Of a DNA stretch of 64,000 nt, positions 1 to 11,465 are shown in pieces (the first letter of the stretch is position 1; every line of letters begins with the position of its first letter). The notes under the pieces are model-generated. The model saw only the letters and a program-made list of their open reading frames with translations. It ran no database searches and had not been told where the DNA came from. The DNA comes from Ottelia alismoides. Taxonomy: Eukaryota > Streptophyta > Magnoliopsida > Alismatales > Hydrocharitaceae. The stretch spans positions 531,369-595,368 of the forward strand of contig JAZKJV010002622.1 of the NCBI GenBank assembly GCA_037367405.1, written 5' to 3'. Position numbers and translations under genes: made by a program.

Positions 1-2545
1 CTTTGCATGTGGTGCCTAAGAAGTCGGGCATCACTACAGTGATTAGCGAGTCTAGAGAGGAGATTGCTACACGAGTACCCACTTCTTGGCGGGTTTGTGT
101 TGACTACAGGAGACTCAACCAGGCCATCAAGAAGGATCATTTCCCCCTGCCCTTTATTGATCAGATTATTGAGAGACTGGCAGGGAAGAGCCATTATTGT
201 TTTCTGGATGGGTACTCGGGCTACAACCAGGTGGCCATCGCTCCTAAGGATCAGGAGAAGACCACCTTTACCTGTCCCTTCGGCACATACGCCTTCCGAC
301 GCATGCCATTTGGGCTATGCAACGTCCCTACGACTTTTCAGAGATGCATGCTGTCTATCTTTTCGGACATGGTAGGGGAGTGCTTAGAGGTCTTCATGAT
401 TTCTCGGTTTACGGCGACGGATTCGACTCCTGTCTTGACTGCCTAGACCGGGTTCTTCAGCGATGTATTGAGGTCCGCTTGGTTCTCTCTTGGGAGAAGA
501 GTCACTTTATGGTGACTCAAGGGACGGTGCTTGGCCACATCATCTCCAACAGGGGCATGGAGGTTGATTTGGCTAAGGTTGATGTCATTAGAAAACTCAC
601 ACCACCATCCAATTTGCGGCAGTTACGGTCTTTCCTGGGGCACGTCGGTTTCTATCGGCGGTTCATCCGTGATTTTAGTAGAGTTGCCCGACCGTTGACT
701 GACCTGCTGACGAAAGACACCGAGTTCCTTGTCGATGACAAGTGTCTTTCGTCCTTTGATACTCTCAAGCAGTGTATTGTTGAGGCTCCTGTCCTCCAGC
801 CACCAGATTGGTCTCTCCCATTCGAGATCATGATGGACGCCTCCGATTTTGTTGTGGGGGCTGTGCTAGGACAGAGGAGGGATGGAGTTCCATTTGCTAT
901 CCACTACGCTAGCCGCACCTTGGATTCCGTCCAGCAGAATTATACAGTCACAGAGAAGGAGATGCTAGCAGTAGTGTTCGCCCTAGATAAGTTCAGATCT
1001 TACATCATTGGATCTAGAGTGACTTTGTACACCGATCATACCGCCATCCGATACCTCATGGCAAAGAAGGATGCCAAGGCCAGACTGACTAGATGGATCC
1101 TTCTACTCCAGGAGTTCGACATTGATATCAAGGATAAGCCTGGAGTCAAGAATGTGGTGGCGGATCATCTCTCCCATTTAGAGCAGCCTGAGGAGTCTGA
1201 GCAGATTGATCCCATTTGTGAGACCTTCCCAGATGAGGCGATCCTTGCTATCGCCTCACTCCCGTGGTATGCTGATCTTGTGAACTTTCTTGTTGCTAAG
1301 AAAGTCCCACAAGGTTGTCCCAGACAGAGGCTTGAGACCTTCCTCGTGAAGGCCAAGTCTTACCACTGGGAGGATCCCATCCTTTACCATGAAGGAGGGG
1401 ATAGTGTCTGGCGTAGGTGCATCCCTCAGGATGAGCACCATAGCATCCTCACTTACTGCCACAAGCTTGAGGCAGGAGGACGTCACTCTGGGAGGAGAAC
1501 GACACAGAAAGTGCTCCAATCCGGCTTGTGGTGGCCTACCCTCTTCAAGGACTCTGATGAGTTCGTGAAGAGGTGTACTAACTGTCAGAGGATGGGCACT
1601 TGTGGACAGCGTGATATGATGCTGATGCAGCCCATTCACTTCTGTGAGGTTTTTGACGCATGGAGCATCGATTTCATGGGTCCATTCCCTAAAAGTCAGG
1701 GATTTGAGTACATTCTGTTGGCCGTTGACTATGTTAGTCGTTGGGTTGAGGCTATCCCCGCCCGAGCTGCTGATGCCAGGACAGTTTGCAGATTTTTGAG
1801 GAAGCACATCATCACGCGGTTCGGGGTACCTCGAGTGTTGATTTCAGATGGGGGGTCTCATTTCATCAACGACCAGGTGAAGGCACTTGCTAGTGAGTTC
1901 GGCATAGACCATCGAGTTGCCACTCCATACCATCCACAGATGAATGGTCTAGCTGAGGTCTCGAACAGGGAGATCAAGACTATTTTGCAGAAAGTCGTCC
2001 GCCCTGACCGAAAGGATTGGTCACAGCTTTTGGACTCGGTCTTGTGGGCATATAGGACGTCTTTCAAGACACCATTAGGCACATCTCCCTTTCGCATAGT
2101 TTACGGCAAGCCGTGCCATTTACCTGTTGAGTTGAGGCACAAGTCACTTTGAGCAGTCACGGATATTCTTTTAGATCCAGATAGTGTAGGAGACCAGAGG
2201 AGGGCAGAGTTAGCAGCCTTGGAGGAGCTTAGAGATACAACCTTCTCAAACAGCCTACAATATAAGGAGAGAGTGAAAGAGTGGCATGATTCTCATATCA
2301 GCCACAAGCATTTTGAGCCTGGACAGAGAGTATGGTTGTTTGATGCGAGGCTTCGTCTATTTTCAGGGAAGCTACAGAGCAAATGGAAGGGACCTTATCT
2401 TGTGAGAAAGGTACACGACAACGGTAGCATTGATATATCCGATTTGTCTTCTGAGAGTACCTTTCGAGTGAATGGCCAGCGGCTCAAGCCATTTCTAGAT
2501 CATGAGCCGCGGGTCGTTGATGTTGCCCCTATTCACTTTGCGTGA
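1..2545 (+). pseudogene. Athila pol remnant: RT, RNase H and integrase, inactivated
   Basis: Encodes the C-terminal half of a Ty3/gypsy polyprotein. Visible in order: RT palm ([15 protein letters not shown] near 80-120; [17 protein letters not shown] near 270-320), RNase H (FEIMMDASD near 820-845; TDHTAIRYL near 1035), integrase zinc finger (HSGRRT through CTNCQRM, 1480-1600), the catalytic core ([12 protein letters not shown] near 1655; ISDGGSHF near 1840; AEVSNRE near 1950) and a C-terminal GQRVWLF...KGPYLV module. Two lesions are clear. A 4-bp deletion at about 396-400 falls in the RT catalytic Asp-Asp codons and shifts the frame. An in-frame TGA at 2150-2152 interrupts the integrase C-terminus; the frame then stays open to 2545. 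The chain is otherwise well preserved, so loss was fairly recent or limited to point lesions. Confidence 0.92.
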
Positions 2546-2677
2546 GATGTGGTCTCTTGACTCACATCTATTGCATCTCACGCCTGATTATCACTGTTAT
2601 TCCGACCTGTATAGATCCAGTTGTCCATATCACTCTATTCTTTAGTCCCACATCCCTTTTCTCATCTTATGATTATG

Positions 2678-3027
2678 CTATACTTAGGGTGTACTTTACC
2701 CTAAGTATAGGGGGGATGTAGGACCTGCGGGTATTCTTTTCATTCGTTCTGCCCCTGTTTTGCTGCCTATACTTAGGGATATTTTACCCTAAGTATAGGG
2801 GGGGCAGACTCTGTACATTCTTCACTCTCCCTTCATGTACAGCTTGCTATATTTAGGATTATTTAATCCTAAGTATAGGGGGAAACTACCGAGTTCTCCT
2901 CATTCTATTCATTTATTCATTTCTGTACCTAGCCATTCCTTTTCACTTCCCTTTTACTAAGCACGAGTTATGTCTTCTTCATCGCTCTTGATCACTCTGA
3001 GGACATCGTTCGAGCTAAGAATGGGGG
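2678..3027 (+). repeat. Array of PPT-like hairpins (A1)
   Basis: Three perfect or near-perfect stem-loops at 2678-2715, 2766-2804 and 2847-2882 are each built from TATACTTAGG...CCTAAGTATA followed by 5-7 G. A fourth, imperfect and longer one lies at 2956-3027 (ATGTC/GACAT inner stem; the G run follows GCTAAGAAT). The 3' arm plus G run repeats the element's polypurine tract at 4607-4619. The first three loops are short, about 2-9 nt. Confidence 0.85.
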
Positions 3028-3995
3028 GTGTGTGTATATATTTCATATATACTTTAGCCATAACTCGTACTTTATGTGAGAGTGTTAATAAATAAAATGG
3101 CTAAAAATCCTAAAAATCACAAAAATTAAAAATTTTTCCTGTAAATAATCATTCTTTTATTGCACATACATAGCTAGTGTACAAAATTATTTTTGTAAAA
3201 ATGTTTTCAAAAAGTTTTTGTGTAAATATATGTGTAAATATTTTCTTATCAAAATTATGTATACAGTACAAAATTTTTCCAAAATGTTTTGAAAATCAAA
3301 AGTTTGCAAAAATCTTGTGTAAATGTTTGTAAATACTTTTGCAAAACTTGCACTTCATGCATCCATCCATTCATGATTTCAAAACATTTTTCAAAAATTT
3401 TGCACGATTATAAATATTTGTAAATAGCATCTTTGTGTATATATGTATATAGTTTTCCCTGGATGATAGTTGACATTTAAACTAGCATGGAATTAAATTG
3501 AGAAATGGAGCTTGATTAAGATCTTAATCCACCTAATTCTAAGAGGAACCTTATAGGGCTTAGGGTTAAGGCTTTTCAGGTCCATAAGGACTTAATTCTT
3601 TGAGTCCACTAGGCTATGAGCATATGTCATCTTGATGAGCCTAAGTAGAGCACTTAATAACACACGCATGACTCTTAGAGACAATGGCTCGACTTGCACC
3701 AACACCTTACACATAGCTCTCCACGGATGAGGTGGTGAGGAGGCAGTTTCCTTGGGCTTGGGGTAGCATATGAGGGTAGTACTTCTAGGCGGAACCTCTC
3801 TTCTTCTTCTAGTGAAGGAAGTGCGTCTCAACTTGGTCTAGTGGTGATGAAGGCTAAAGACAGAAGCCGTGGGTTGCAATAAAGCTTCAAAAGAGGGATA
3901 GTCTACTGGCTCAAGAGGAAATTTCTTGTATATATGCTGCACCATGTAGATATGTTGTAAAGAGGCTTGAAAAAAAATGCAAAATGCAAAAAGAA

Positions 3996-4044
3996 CTCCA
4001 AAAAAGTGGTGGGTCGGATTGAAAATTTAATAACCCCACCGGAG
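3996..4044 (+). other. Conserved stem-loop in A1 3' UTR
   Basis: CTCC and GGTGGG on the left pair with CCCACC and GGAG on the right around an AT-rich loop. The A2 copy (25067-25115) is essentially identical. The context is non-coding, and a structural RNA role is inference only. Confidence 0.5.
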
Positions 4045-4606
4045 TGTATATAGTCAAATAAAGTAAAAGCTTATGGTATCCATGTTACATCTCATGAAGC
4101 TTGCAGCGGGAGACTTAGCTACACTGGCTGAGCTTCCAAAAGTCTATACTTCTTCCCCCTCTTCTTGAGTCGGTTGCACTTGAACTTAGAAGGGAATACC
4201 CCGCTTCTCGAGGAAAGAGTTGCTAGACTGAGGCATTAGAGTTACCAGGTTGAGGGAGGTTGTTTCTTTGTTACTTCTGCGGTGGGGAGCTACATATCAC
4301 ATACACTGCATGGAAAGATTCATGGTCATTAGAGTTTGTGTATGTAGATTTGTTCTGATCTGGTTTATTGAGGAGTCTTGTCAATAGATTGGTGGAACTT
4401 AGAGGCTATTAAGATTTAAGCTTAAGTCTAAATAAGGTTCCGACAGATTAATAATCCAAAGATCTGATCGAGCTCCATAATTCAATTTAATGAAGGAAAG
4501 TTTAATATTCAACCTTGATCCATGTACATTCCCCTCTTTTTCTTTTTGTTTCTTTCTTTTTCACTTCTTTTTCAAATAAGTGTTTGCTAAGGGACTAGCA
4601 AAAGTT

Positions 4607-4619
4607 AAGTATAGGGGGG
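4607..4619 (+). other. Polypurine tract of A1
   Basis: AAGTATAGGGGGG lies immediately upstream of the LTR start (TGATGAAT). The same string precedes the A2 3' LTR at 25626-25637. It is the expected plus-strand primer site. Confidence 0.85.
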
Positions 4620-5559
4620 TGATGAATACCCATTCATCACTCTTTATTCTTATATTTTAGCTACAAAAACCTTTGCAAATGCATATATATTCATGTAAAT
4701 ACAAATAATTATCAAAAGCATGCATTGTATAAAGTTTAATAATTAGCATGTTTTTGTGAAAAAATAAAAGAATAAAGAGTAAAAAGAAAAAAGAGGGAAA
4801 TATTTAGAATAAATATTGAGCAACCTAACCGAAGGGAGGGCTCAGCATGGGCCTGACCGCATAAAAACCAAAGTAGAGGGAGATAGGGACTCATGTGTGT
4901 AGATATTTATGTAAATAAAATAAAAATATTTTCCTCCCAAAAATAGGTTTGTAAATATTTGTATATATTTAAATATAAAAACAAGATAAAAATAGAAAAA
5001 TTAAAAAGAAAACAAAAACATCACTCATGTACATAGTCGCCTTGTATATAGACCACTCATCCCTATTTATTTAGCTTTATAAATAAATAAAAATTAATTT
5101 CCAAAAATTTTGTAAATATTCTATATGATATGGTGTAAATAAATAAAATAAAAACAATTAAAACAAAAAAAACAAAATAAAAATAACAAAAGTTAAAAAC
5201 CCAAAAATACTTTGTAAATATACACTGTATATATGTACATATCTATTTATTTCACCTATGTATATAAATAATAAAAATAAAATAAAAATATCTTTTTATT
5301 CCTAATTTTATGATATAAATAAATAAAATATAAAATGGGAATAAAATTGTATAAAAATAACAAATCAAAAATCAAAATAAAAAATCTATATATTGTATAT
5401 ATACCTATATATAGACCAACTATGTAAATAAACTATTTTTACTTTGAAAAATTATTTAAAAATCATTAAAAATAGAAAAAATTAAAATAAAAATATTTCA
5501 TATTTTGACTTTTTAATAATTCAGCCATTAGCTACCTTTTATTTAATTTCTAAATATCT

Positions 5560-5821
5560 GCCACGTGGCCTTCACCCATTGGCCCTGGGGATTGTTGACC
5601 GCCCAGTCAACTGCCCCCCCCCCCAGGACCACTTCCCACGGGTTAGGTGCCCGATCCGATTTCTCGTATTTTTCGCACCCCAACCCAATTCCCTCTCGTC
5701 TAATCCCCGGGTCCGAATTGATCACGTCATATCCGCCACCCTCGCCGGAGCCACCGTCTCGGGATCTGCGCACTCCAGTGCCCTACACGCGTTCTTCTTC
5801 CCGGACCCTCCACCGTATATA
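5560..5821 (+). promoter_or_regulatory. A1 LTR promoter: G-box and TATA box
   Basis: GCCACGTGGC, a perfect 10-bp palindromic G-box, lies at 5560-5569. A TATATA at 5816-5821 sits in GC-rich sequence, as the TATAAATA of the A2 LTR does. Transcription probably starts some 30 bp downstream (inference from the usual plant TATA-to-start spacing). Confidence 0.6.
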
Positions 5822-6074
5822 GTTCCAGCTCCGCCACCTCCATTCGCATCTTTGGCCATTTGCTTCACCCCTCAGTGAGCTCCAGTGCGTGAGTGAGAGT
5901 GACAGCTCACCCCTCGTACCGTCGAAGCGAGGAGAGGGACCGGATACCACTAATCCGACTAGTACCACCGTCGTGCTCCGCCCTGAGCGAGAACTCGAGC
6001 CTCGGAGGTCGACACTCCTTGAGGCGAGGACCTAGAGCTTCGCAAGCTCGCCCCCAGTCCATTCCTTCACCTAG

Positions 6075-6385
6075 GTAGACCCGTTGTCCTTTCTTTTTCT
6101 TTGATTTTCGATTATCCCCAATTCGCTGCTCCACCGTTCACCGTGGATTCCGATCACGTCCGACCACCATTCGACCATCGGGCTGTGCCATAGCCTTCGC
6201 CTCCTTCCCACGCACATTCTCCGCATTCCCATTCAACCCAGCTCGCACAGGAGCTGGGGCTCGAGCTCCTCCATCCTCACCCTCGTCGGAGCTCGCCCAC
6301 ATCGACCCTCCGACCACCTTCACCCCGCCTAACCGGGTCGAGGCAGTTTGCCCTCGACCCGCGAGCTGTCTGGTCTATTTTGCAG
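6075..6385 (+). other. Candidate intron in the A1 LTR leader
   Basis: CTAG|GTAGAC at 6075 and TTTTGCAG|GT ending at 6385 look like plant splice sites, and pyrimidine-rich tracts lie between. The A2 LTR has the same arrangement at 14140-14444 with a similar length (305 versus 311 bp), downstream of its TATA box. Splicing is not proven. Confidence 0.35.
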
Positions 6386-6996
6386 GTTCATCCAAGCCCA
6401 TCTGAGGGCTTGGACCATCGGGTCCAGAAGCTTCACCACCGCTGACCTCGCCGGAGCTCTCTGGAGCTCGGTTGGGTCATCGGGGAGTCCCACCTGACGC
6501 GGAGACCTATGCCGACCCTTCTCAGATCATCAGCGTCCCGCGAGGAGGATCGGAGCGAGCGTATTGGGCCGGCGAAGTTCATCAGCCACCTGTTCTTCCA
6601 GCATCTTCCCCGACCGTCCGATCAGCCTCAGACCTCCAGTTCGTATCCCGACTGTCCACCTGAGGAGGACCCATCACCGACAGATCCTTGGAGAGGCGAT
6701 CTGGACTGCCCGATGCGCGAGGTTTAGCCACCGACGTTCTATACCGTTCGATCCTCCACGTGGCTACGCCTCCGCCGTTCGATCGTCGCGAGGAGTCCAG
6801 CTTTGGAGCGCCAGTCGTCCCTCACCGTCAGATGCACCACGTGGCGCTTATCCAGCGACTCCATTAATAAAGGGTAATTTACCCTTAGGCCCTCCTTTTA
6901 TTTTATTTAGCAATTAGTCCTGTAAATATATAGTGCAGTTATTTAGTTTTGGTACAATTGCATTGTGGACCCCGCACTTTACTTTCTTTGCTGATA

Positions 6997-7340
6997 TGCC
7001 CCTGTGTTTGGTGTAGCACGTGCTTCGACACGTGGGTTTCTGGGATATTTGCATTTTATACCTTGGAGTTGTGAGATGTTCTGAGTTGAATGAAAAGTTT
7101 TTGGCACTTATACCCCTGTGCGTAGAGTAATTGTGTATGTGCGTTTATTCCTGGGATATTTGCAGACTAGCCCTTGGACTTTTGGTACCTGTTACCAATT
7201 AGTCCAAGGATTTAGTTTTTATTACATTTGGGTCCCTGAGTGCCCCAGGCAAGCGCGACGTGCGTGATTACCTGGGAATTTTGCACCAGACCCCTCAGGA
7301 CTTTGGGTATTTGCACTTAGGTCCCTGTGCACAGTACCTC
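6997..7340 (+). repeat. Three degenerate ~115-bp modules in the A1 LTR
   Basis: Modules begin near 6997, 7109 and 7231. Each has CCCTG(T/A)G, then a CGTG-containing core, then CTGGGATATTTGCA or CTGGGAATTTTGCA, then a CCCTTGGA-like end. The first contains two CACGTG words (7017-7022, 7029-7034). Degenerate, so duplication is old. Confidence 0.5.
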
Positions 7341-8270
7341 CTCTTTATTTTTGAATAAAATAGCAAATCAACTCCAAATTTCATGAAAATTGGAAACATG
7401 GCTCCTGCCATGATTTAAAATTTTCTATAAATTTTGGAGACATTTTTGACACTGTTTGATATTTTTAAAAATTCAAAAACACGTATTTTCTTTACTGTTC
7501 AACTTTGAAAATCACAAAAAAATATTAAAACCTATCTAAAAATTACAAAAAATTACCTACTGTTTGTTTGGGCTTGCTTGATTTTCTAGCCAATTTTGGC
7601 TATTTGTCATTACCTAAAACGCATAAAAATTACAAAACACTCAAAAACTCATAAAAATTCTATTAAATAAACTAAAAAACCAAAAATAATAATTTAGGTG
7701 CTCAAATTTTCCTTTTTTACTTCTCTATATAGGAAAAATACCTCCAGGCTTATTTGGGGTTTCTAGATATTTTTTCTAGGACCCTTAAGCTCGACTGGAC
7801 AGTACCTTCTTTTCTTTTCACTGTTTGATTTTTAGAAAATTAAATAAACATCAGAAAAATCCCAAAAATTCACTAAAAACAGTAAAAATTATAAAACACA
7901 CAAAAATATTTTTATTTGAATTTTTGGTTGATTTTTAGTGCATTTAATAAATAGTTGAATTGCTTGCTTTTCTTATTTTCTTTAGTTTCTCAATTAATTA
8001 AAAATCCAAAAAAAATTATAAAAATTAAAAACCACCAAATATACCTTTTCTTCTCTTCTTGACTACTTCATAGGCCGCGAGGCCATTTCGTGCTCCTTGT
8101 GTTCGACCCTGGTCGCTATACCAGGTTAATAAAATAGCAAGACCGCTATTGATTTTCGAGTTGATTTTTATATTGGTGGTCTCTTTTTCTTGATTGATCA
8201 CATCAGGTGACTTGGGTCGCAACGACCATTTAGTACCTTTACCTTAGTCACTTGGTTTTGTCGGTCATCA

Positions 8271-9903
8271 GATATTTTCATTGACTATCATCCATGAAAG
8301 GAAAATGCAGTCGTTGATGCTCTTAGGAGGAAATATGAAGGGAAGCTCGCAAGTATGACATTGCAATGGCAGCTAATGAAAGACTTGGAGGAATGGAATC
8401 CACTTATTGAAAGGAAGACTAGAGTTATTATAACAGGAATAAAGATTTACTCGTCGTTGGTAGAAAAGGTTATATTAGATCAAAAGAATGATAATGAACT
8501 TCAAAAATTGGCAATTGCTTCACAGAAAGAAGGATCTGATTCTCTATTGGGTTGGATGGAGCATTGAGGTTCCGTAATAGATTGTGGATTCCAGATAATG
8601 GTGAATTAAGACAAGAGATTCTTGTATAGGCTCACACATATATGTATACCATTCACCCCAGTACAGTAAAGATGTATAAAGACTTACAACAAAATTTTTG
8701 CTGGTCGAAGATGAAAAAGGACATTGCAAAATTTGTATCTGTGTGTCTTATTTGTCAACAAGTAAAGATTGAGCACTAAAAGCTTGCAGGTCTGTTGCAA
8801 TCGCTAGAGATTCCCGAATGGAAATGGGAGCATATCACCATGGATTTTATCACCGCACTGTTAAAGACAAATAAAGGTCACTTTGATACAATTTGGAAGA
8901 TTGTTGATCGATTGACTAAGTCAGCACATTTCTTACACATTAATTTGGATCAATCTACAGAGATTCTTATTGAATAATATGTGAATGAGATAGTAAAATT
9001 GCATGGTGTTCTGGTATTGATTGTGTCAGATAGGGACAAGAGATATATTTCTCGATTATGGAAAAGTGTGCAAGATACTTTTGGTACAAGTTTGAAGTTC
9101 AACGCATCATTTCATCCTCAGACTGATGGACAATCTGAAAGAATGATACAGACATTAGAGGGTATATTGAGAGCTTGTGCTCTAGACATTGCTAGAAATT
9201 GGGATAGACATTTACCTTTTGTTGAATTTACATATAACAACAACTGTCATGCAAGCGCTAAGATGGTCCCTTTAGAATTATTATGCGGTCGATCTTGTAG
9301 ATCCCCACTATGTTGGAGTGTTGTTTGGGAAAAATACATATTGGGATCCGAATTAATCCAAGCTTGCATAAAGGATGCATGTAGAGGTGATTCGAAAGAG
9401 ACTTTTAACCGCTTAGAGTAGACAAAAATCTTATACCGATAGTTGAATATGAGATTTGAAATTTGAAATATGTGATCATGTATTTTTAAAGATTTCTCCT
9501 ACCAAGGGAGTAGTGCGATTTGGCAAAAAGGGAAAATTGAGTCCTAGATATGTGGGACCTTTTGAGATAATAAAGAAACTGGGAGAAGTAGCATATCAGG
9601 TTGCCCTTCCACCTCATTATTTCAAGTTACATGATGTTTTTCATGTATCGATGTTAAGGAAGTATAATCCTGATCCATTGCACGTGATCGAGCATGAAGT
9701 TCCAGACATTCAGCCGAATCTAACATATGAAGAAAGATCAGTTTGTATCGTAGACCGTCAGGAGCATCAGTTGCGGAGTCACATTGTTCCGATGGTCAAA
9801 GTACTCTGGCAACACCCAGAGGGAAGAAGCGACTTGGGAGTTAGAGGAGGAAATGCGTCAACATTATCCACATCTTTTTGTCAAGTCTCTTTTTATAGTA
9901 TAA
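8271..9903 (+). pseudogene. Chromovirus pol tail: integrase and chromodomain remnant
   Basis: The end of the RNase H linker (VVDALRRK near 8310) leads into an integrase with a zinc-finger remnant (LICQQVK near 8750), the first catalytic Asp (TMDFITALLK near 8838), the second (VSDRDKRY near 9025) and the Glu in DGQSERMIQTLE (near 9130). A GPFEIIKKLGEVAYQV module at 9570 and LHDVFHVSMLRKY at 9630 precede a chromodomain-like tail (VDRQEHQLRSHIVPMVKVLW). The last ~25 codons (WELEEEMRQHYPHLF) are in another frame after a shift near 9820. Stops (for example 8275-8300 and about 8976) and frameshifts inactivate it. Confidence 0.88.
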
Positions 9904-9925
9904 ATTTCGAGGACGGAATTTCCTT

Positions 9926-9938
9926 AAGAAGGGTCGAT
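9926..9938 (+). other. Polypurine tract of the chromovirus
   Basis: AAGAAGGGTCGAT immediately precedes the LTR start TGTAACG. It follows TTTCGAGGACGGAATTTCC, a sequence typical of the 3' end of Tekay/Del-type elements, with the usual A/G run partly mutated. Confidence 0.6.
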
Positions 9939-10670
9939 TGTAACGGATTGTTTTAAGATAATGATAATAAAAAAAGAGACCACAACAAAATCCCCACATT
10001 ATCTTTTATAAGATAATCAAATAACAAGATTAATATTAATAAAAGTTGATGATAAATTAGCAACAACCTTATCTAGTTATCACAGTTATCATTTAATTAA
10101 ATTCATTTATTATTGTTGATTATCTCATTATTGGTACCTATAAAAAGGGCATGAAGCCCCTCCATTAATATCACCATATATTTCACACACGTGAGGAAGA
10201 GAGAGTTCTAGAGAGAGAGAGAAAGAGGAAGAGAGAGAGAGATCTTTGCTGACATTTTTGTTCCGGAAACAACAACCATCTTCGTCGGCATCGAACTTGT
10301 GATCCGATGAAGTTGAAGGAACAACGACGTGGTCGACAACGGTTCGGATTGGTGGAGTTTTGGTCGACGAATTTCTTACGTCGACGAGGTATGTGTCGAA
10401 CACATAGGATCGTTAAGTGACGTTGAATCCTTGGTTTAAAATTTTCGACTTATAGATATAAGTGTCGAACCCTTAGGAACACCGCTTAATATGACTCCGA
10501 TCATGATCATGTCAACTATTTTCCCACTGCGTAATGTTTTATGGATGAGTCTCTTTACTGGGCAATTGTTAACGACAATAATGTAAGACTGCATAATTTT
10601 TAGGAATGTCCCACCGTATCAAGCATTTAATTAATAGCACTAGAGACCAAATAATTACTTTCATCCTCTC
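9939..10670 (+). repeat. Chromovirus 3' LTR, left part
   Basis: Starts TGTAACGG after the PPT. A TATA box (TATAAAAAG) lies at 10139-10147 and a GA-rich tract at about 10192-10245. The LTR is interrupted at 10670 by the copia element and continues at 38181. Total LTR about 2.6 kb. Confidence 0.8.
10139..10245 (+). promoter_or_regulatory. Chromovirus LTR TATA box and downstream GA tract
   Basis: TATAAAAAG at 10139-10147 is followed about 50 bp later by a (GA)n-rich stretch that would be in the transcribed leader. GA repeats of this kind are common in plant core promoters and 5' leaders. Confidence 0.5.
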
Positions 10671-11465
10671 TGAAGGATATTGTGAATCCTTAAGCGCATC
10701 ACGGAAGTGTGTCGATCGCATCATATGCAATCGGGGCAACTAGTCGCACTAGTCGCTAGATGCGGCGGAAATTAAAATTTTAATTCAAGTGATGAAACCA
10801 CATGATCACGAGAACATTTCTCAGATCATTTCATCAAACCACAAAGCATAAGAAATACCTCTTGAAGCGTAGTTGTAATCACGAGATCTCTAAAGTAAGA
10901 GATCCTCTTGTCTTAAGTCCGATCCACGAAGAATGCACTTGCGAGCACGATGATGAGACACGATCCTGCCGCAATCCTCGATGAAGATCCAAGCAACGAA
11001 TCCCCTGATTTCGTCCAACGAAATCCGTCATCTTCCTTTAGAGCAAGCATCCCCAAATAAGAAGGAGATCCTCGAGTCATCGAAGGCGAAGGAGAGAGAC
11101 TCTCTTTCTCAATACAAGATGGATGACCACCTTGAAGAAGAGAGAGAGAGAGTAGACGAGAATAAGAGAGAGAGTAGTAACCTTGTACAACTCTTAATGA
11201 TGTACATTTGAAAGGCTAGGTTAGCCCTCCTTATATACTAGTTTGGGATCCAATGGATCTCAATCCATGGGACACATATATCCAACGGTCATGTTGGTTT
11301 ATGTATTAATCAATGGCCATGATTGTTGTTGGTTAAAAAACCGACAACATTAATCTATATTTAAATCAAATATATGTTGCAACATTATCAACATAATTTA
11401 ATTTAACATAAATTAATTTATCAAGAGAAAAATAAGATAAAAGAAATGAGAAGATAAATAAATCC

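Larger units (their letters stand above)
2546..4619 (+). other. Athila A1 3' untranslated region, no env-like ORF
   Basis: About 2.1 kb between the pol stop and the LTR without a credible ORF. The first 500 bases hold a hairpin array. 3120-3450 is AT-rich with many TTTGTAAAT-like words. 3510-4360 aligns almost base for base with 24592-25418 of A2. Envelope-like genes sit here in some Athila elements, but none is seen. Confidence 0.8.
1..8270 (+). mobile_element. Athila-type Ty3/gypsy element A1, 3' part
   Basis: The window opens inside pol. The element continues through a long 3' untranslated region and a polypurine tract into a 3' LTR that ends in CATCA at 8270. At 8271 the pol of a different gypsy element (a chromovirus) resumes, so A1 is inserted in that element. 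The 5' LTR and gag lie outside the window, so a target duplication cannot be checked (right flank GATAT). Lineage is inferred from the close match of its RT, RNase H and integrase to those of A2 and from the shared PPT and LTR termini. Pol is broken, so it is not autonomous. Confidence 0.9.
4620..8270 (+). repeat. 3' LTR of Athila A1 (3651 bp)
   Basis: Starts TGATGAATAC and ends GGTCATCA; termini TGATG/CATCA are inverted. The first 22 bases form a hairpin (TGATGAAT/ATTCATCA). 4680-5530 is AT-rich, and 5560-6880 is GC-rich with a TATA box and promoter-like motifs. The remainder is AT-rich with repeated modules (CCTGGGATATTTGCA, GGTCCCTG). Short ORFs in the GC-rich block do not persist in related LTRs and are not genes. 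Confidence 0.9.

Noticed and set aside
2678..2882. Bacterial-style terminators or a CRISPR-like array
   Set aside because: The hairpins are followed by G runs, not T runs, the spacing is irregular and the context is a plant retrotransposon; they match the PPT instead.
3592..3831. 79-residue minus-strand ORF antisense to the conserved Athila 3' block
   Set aside because: The A2 copy of the same region contains a stop in this frame, so the protein is not conserved although the DNA is.
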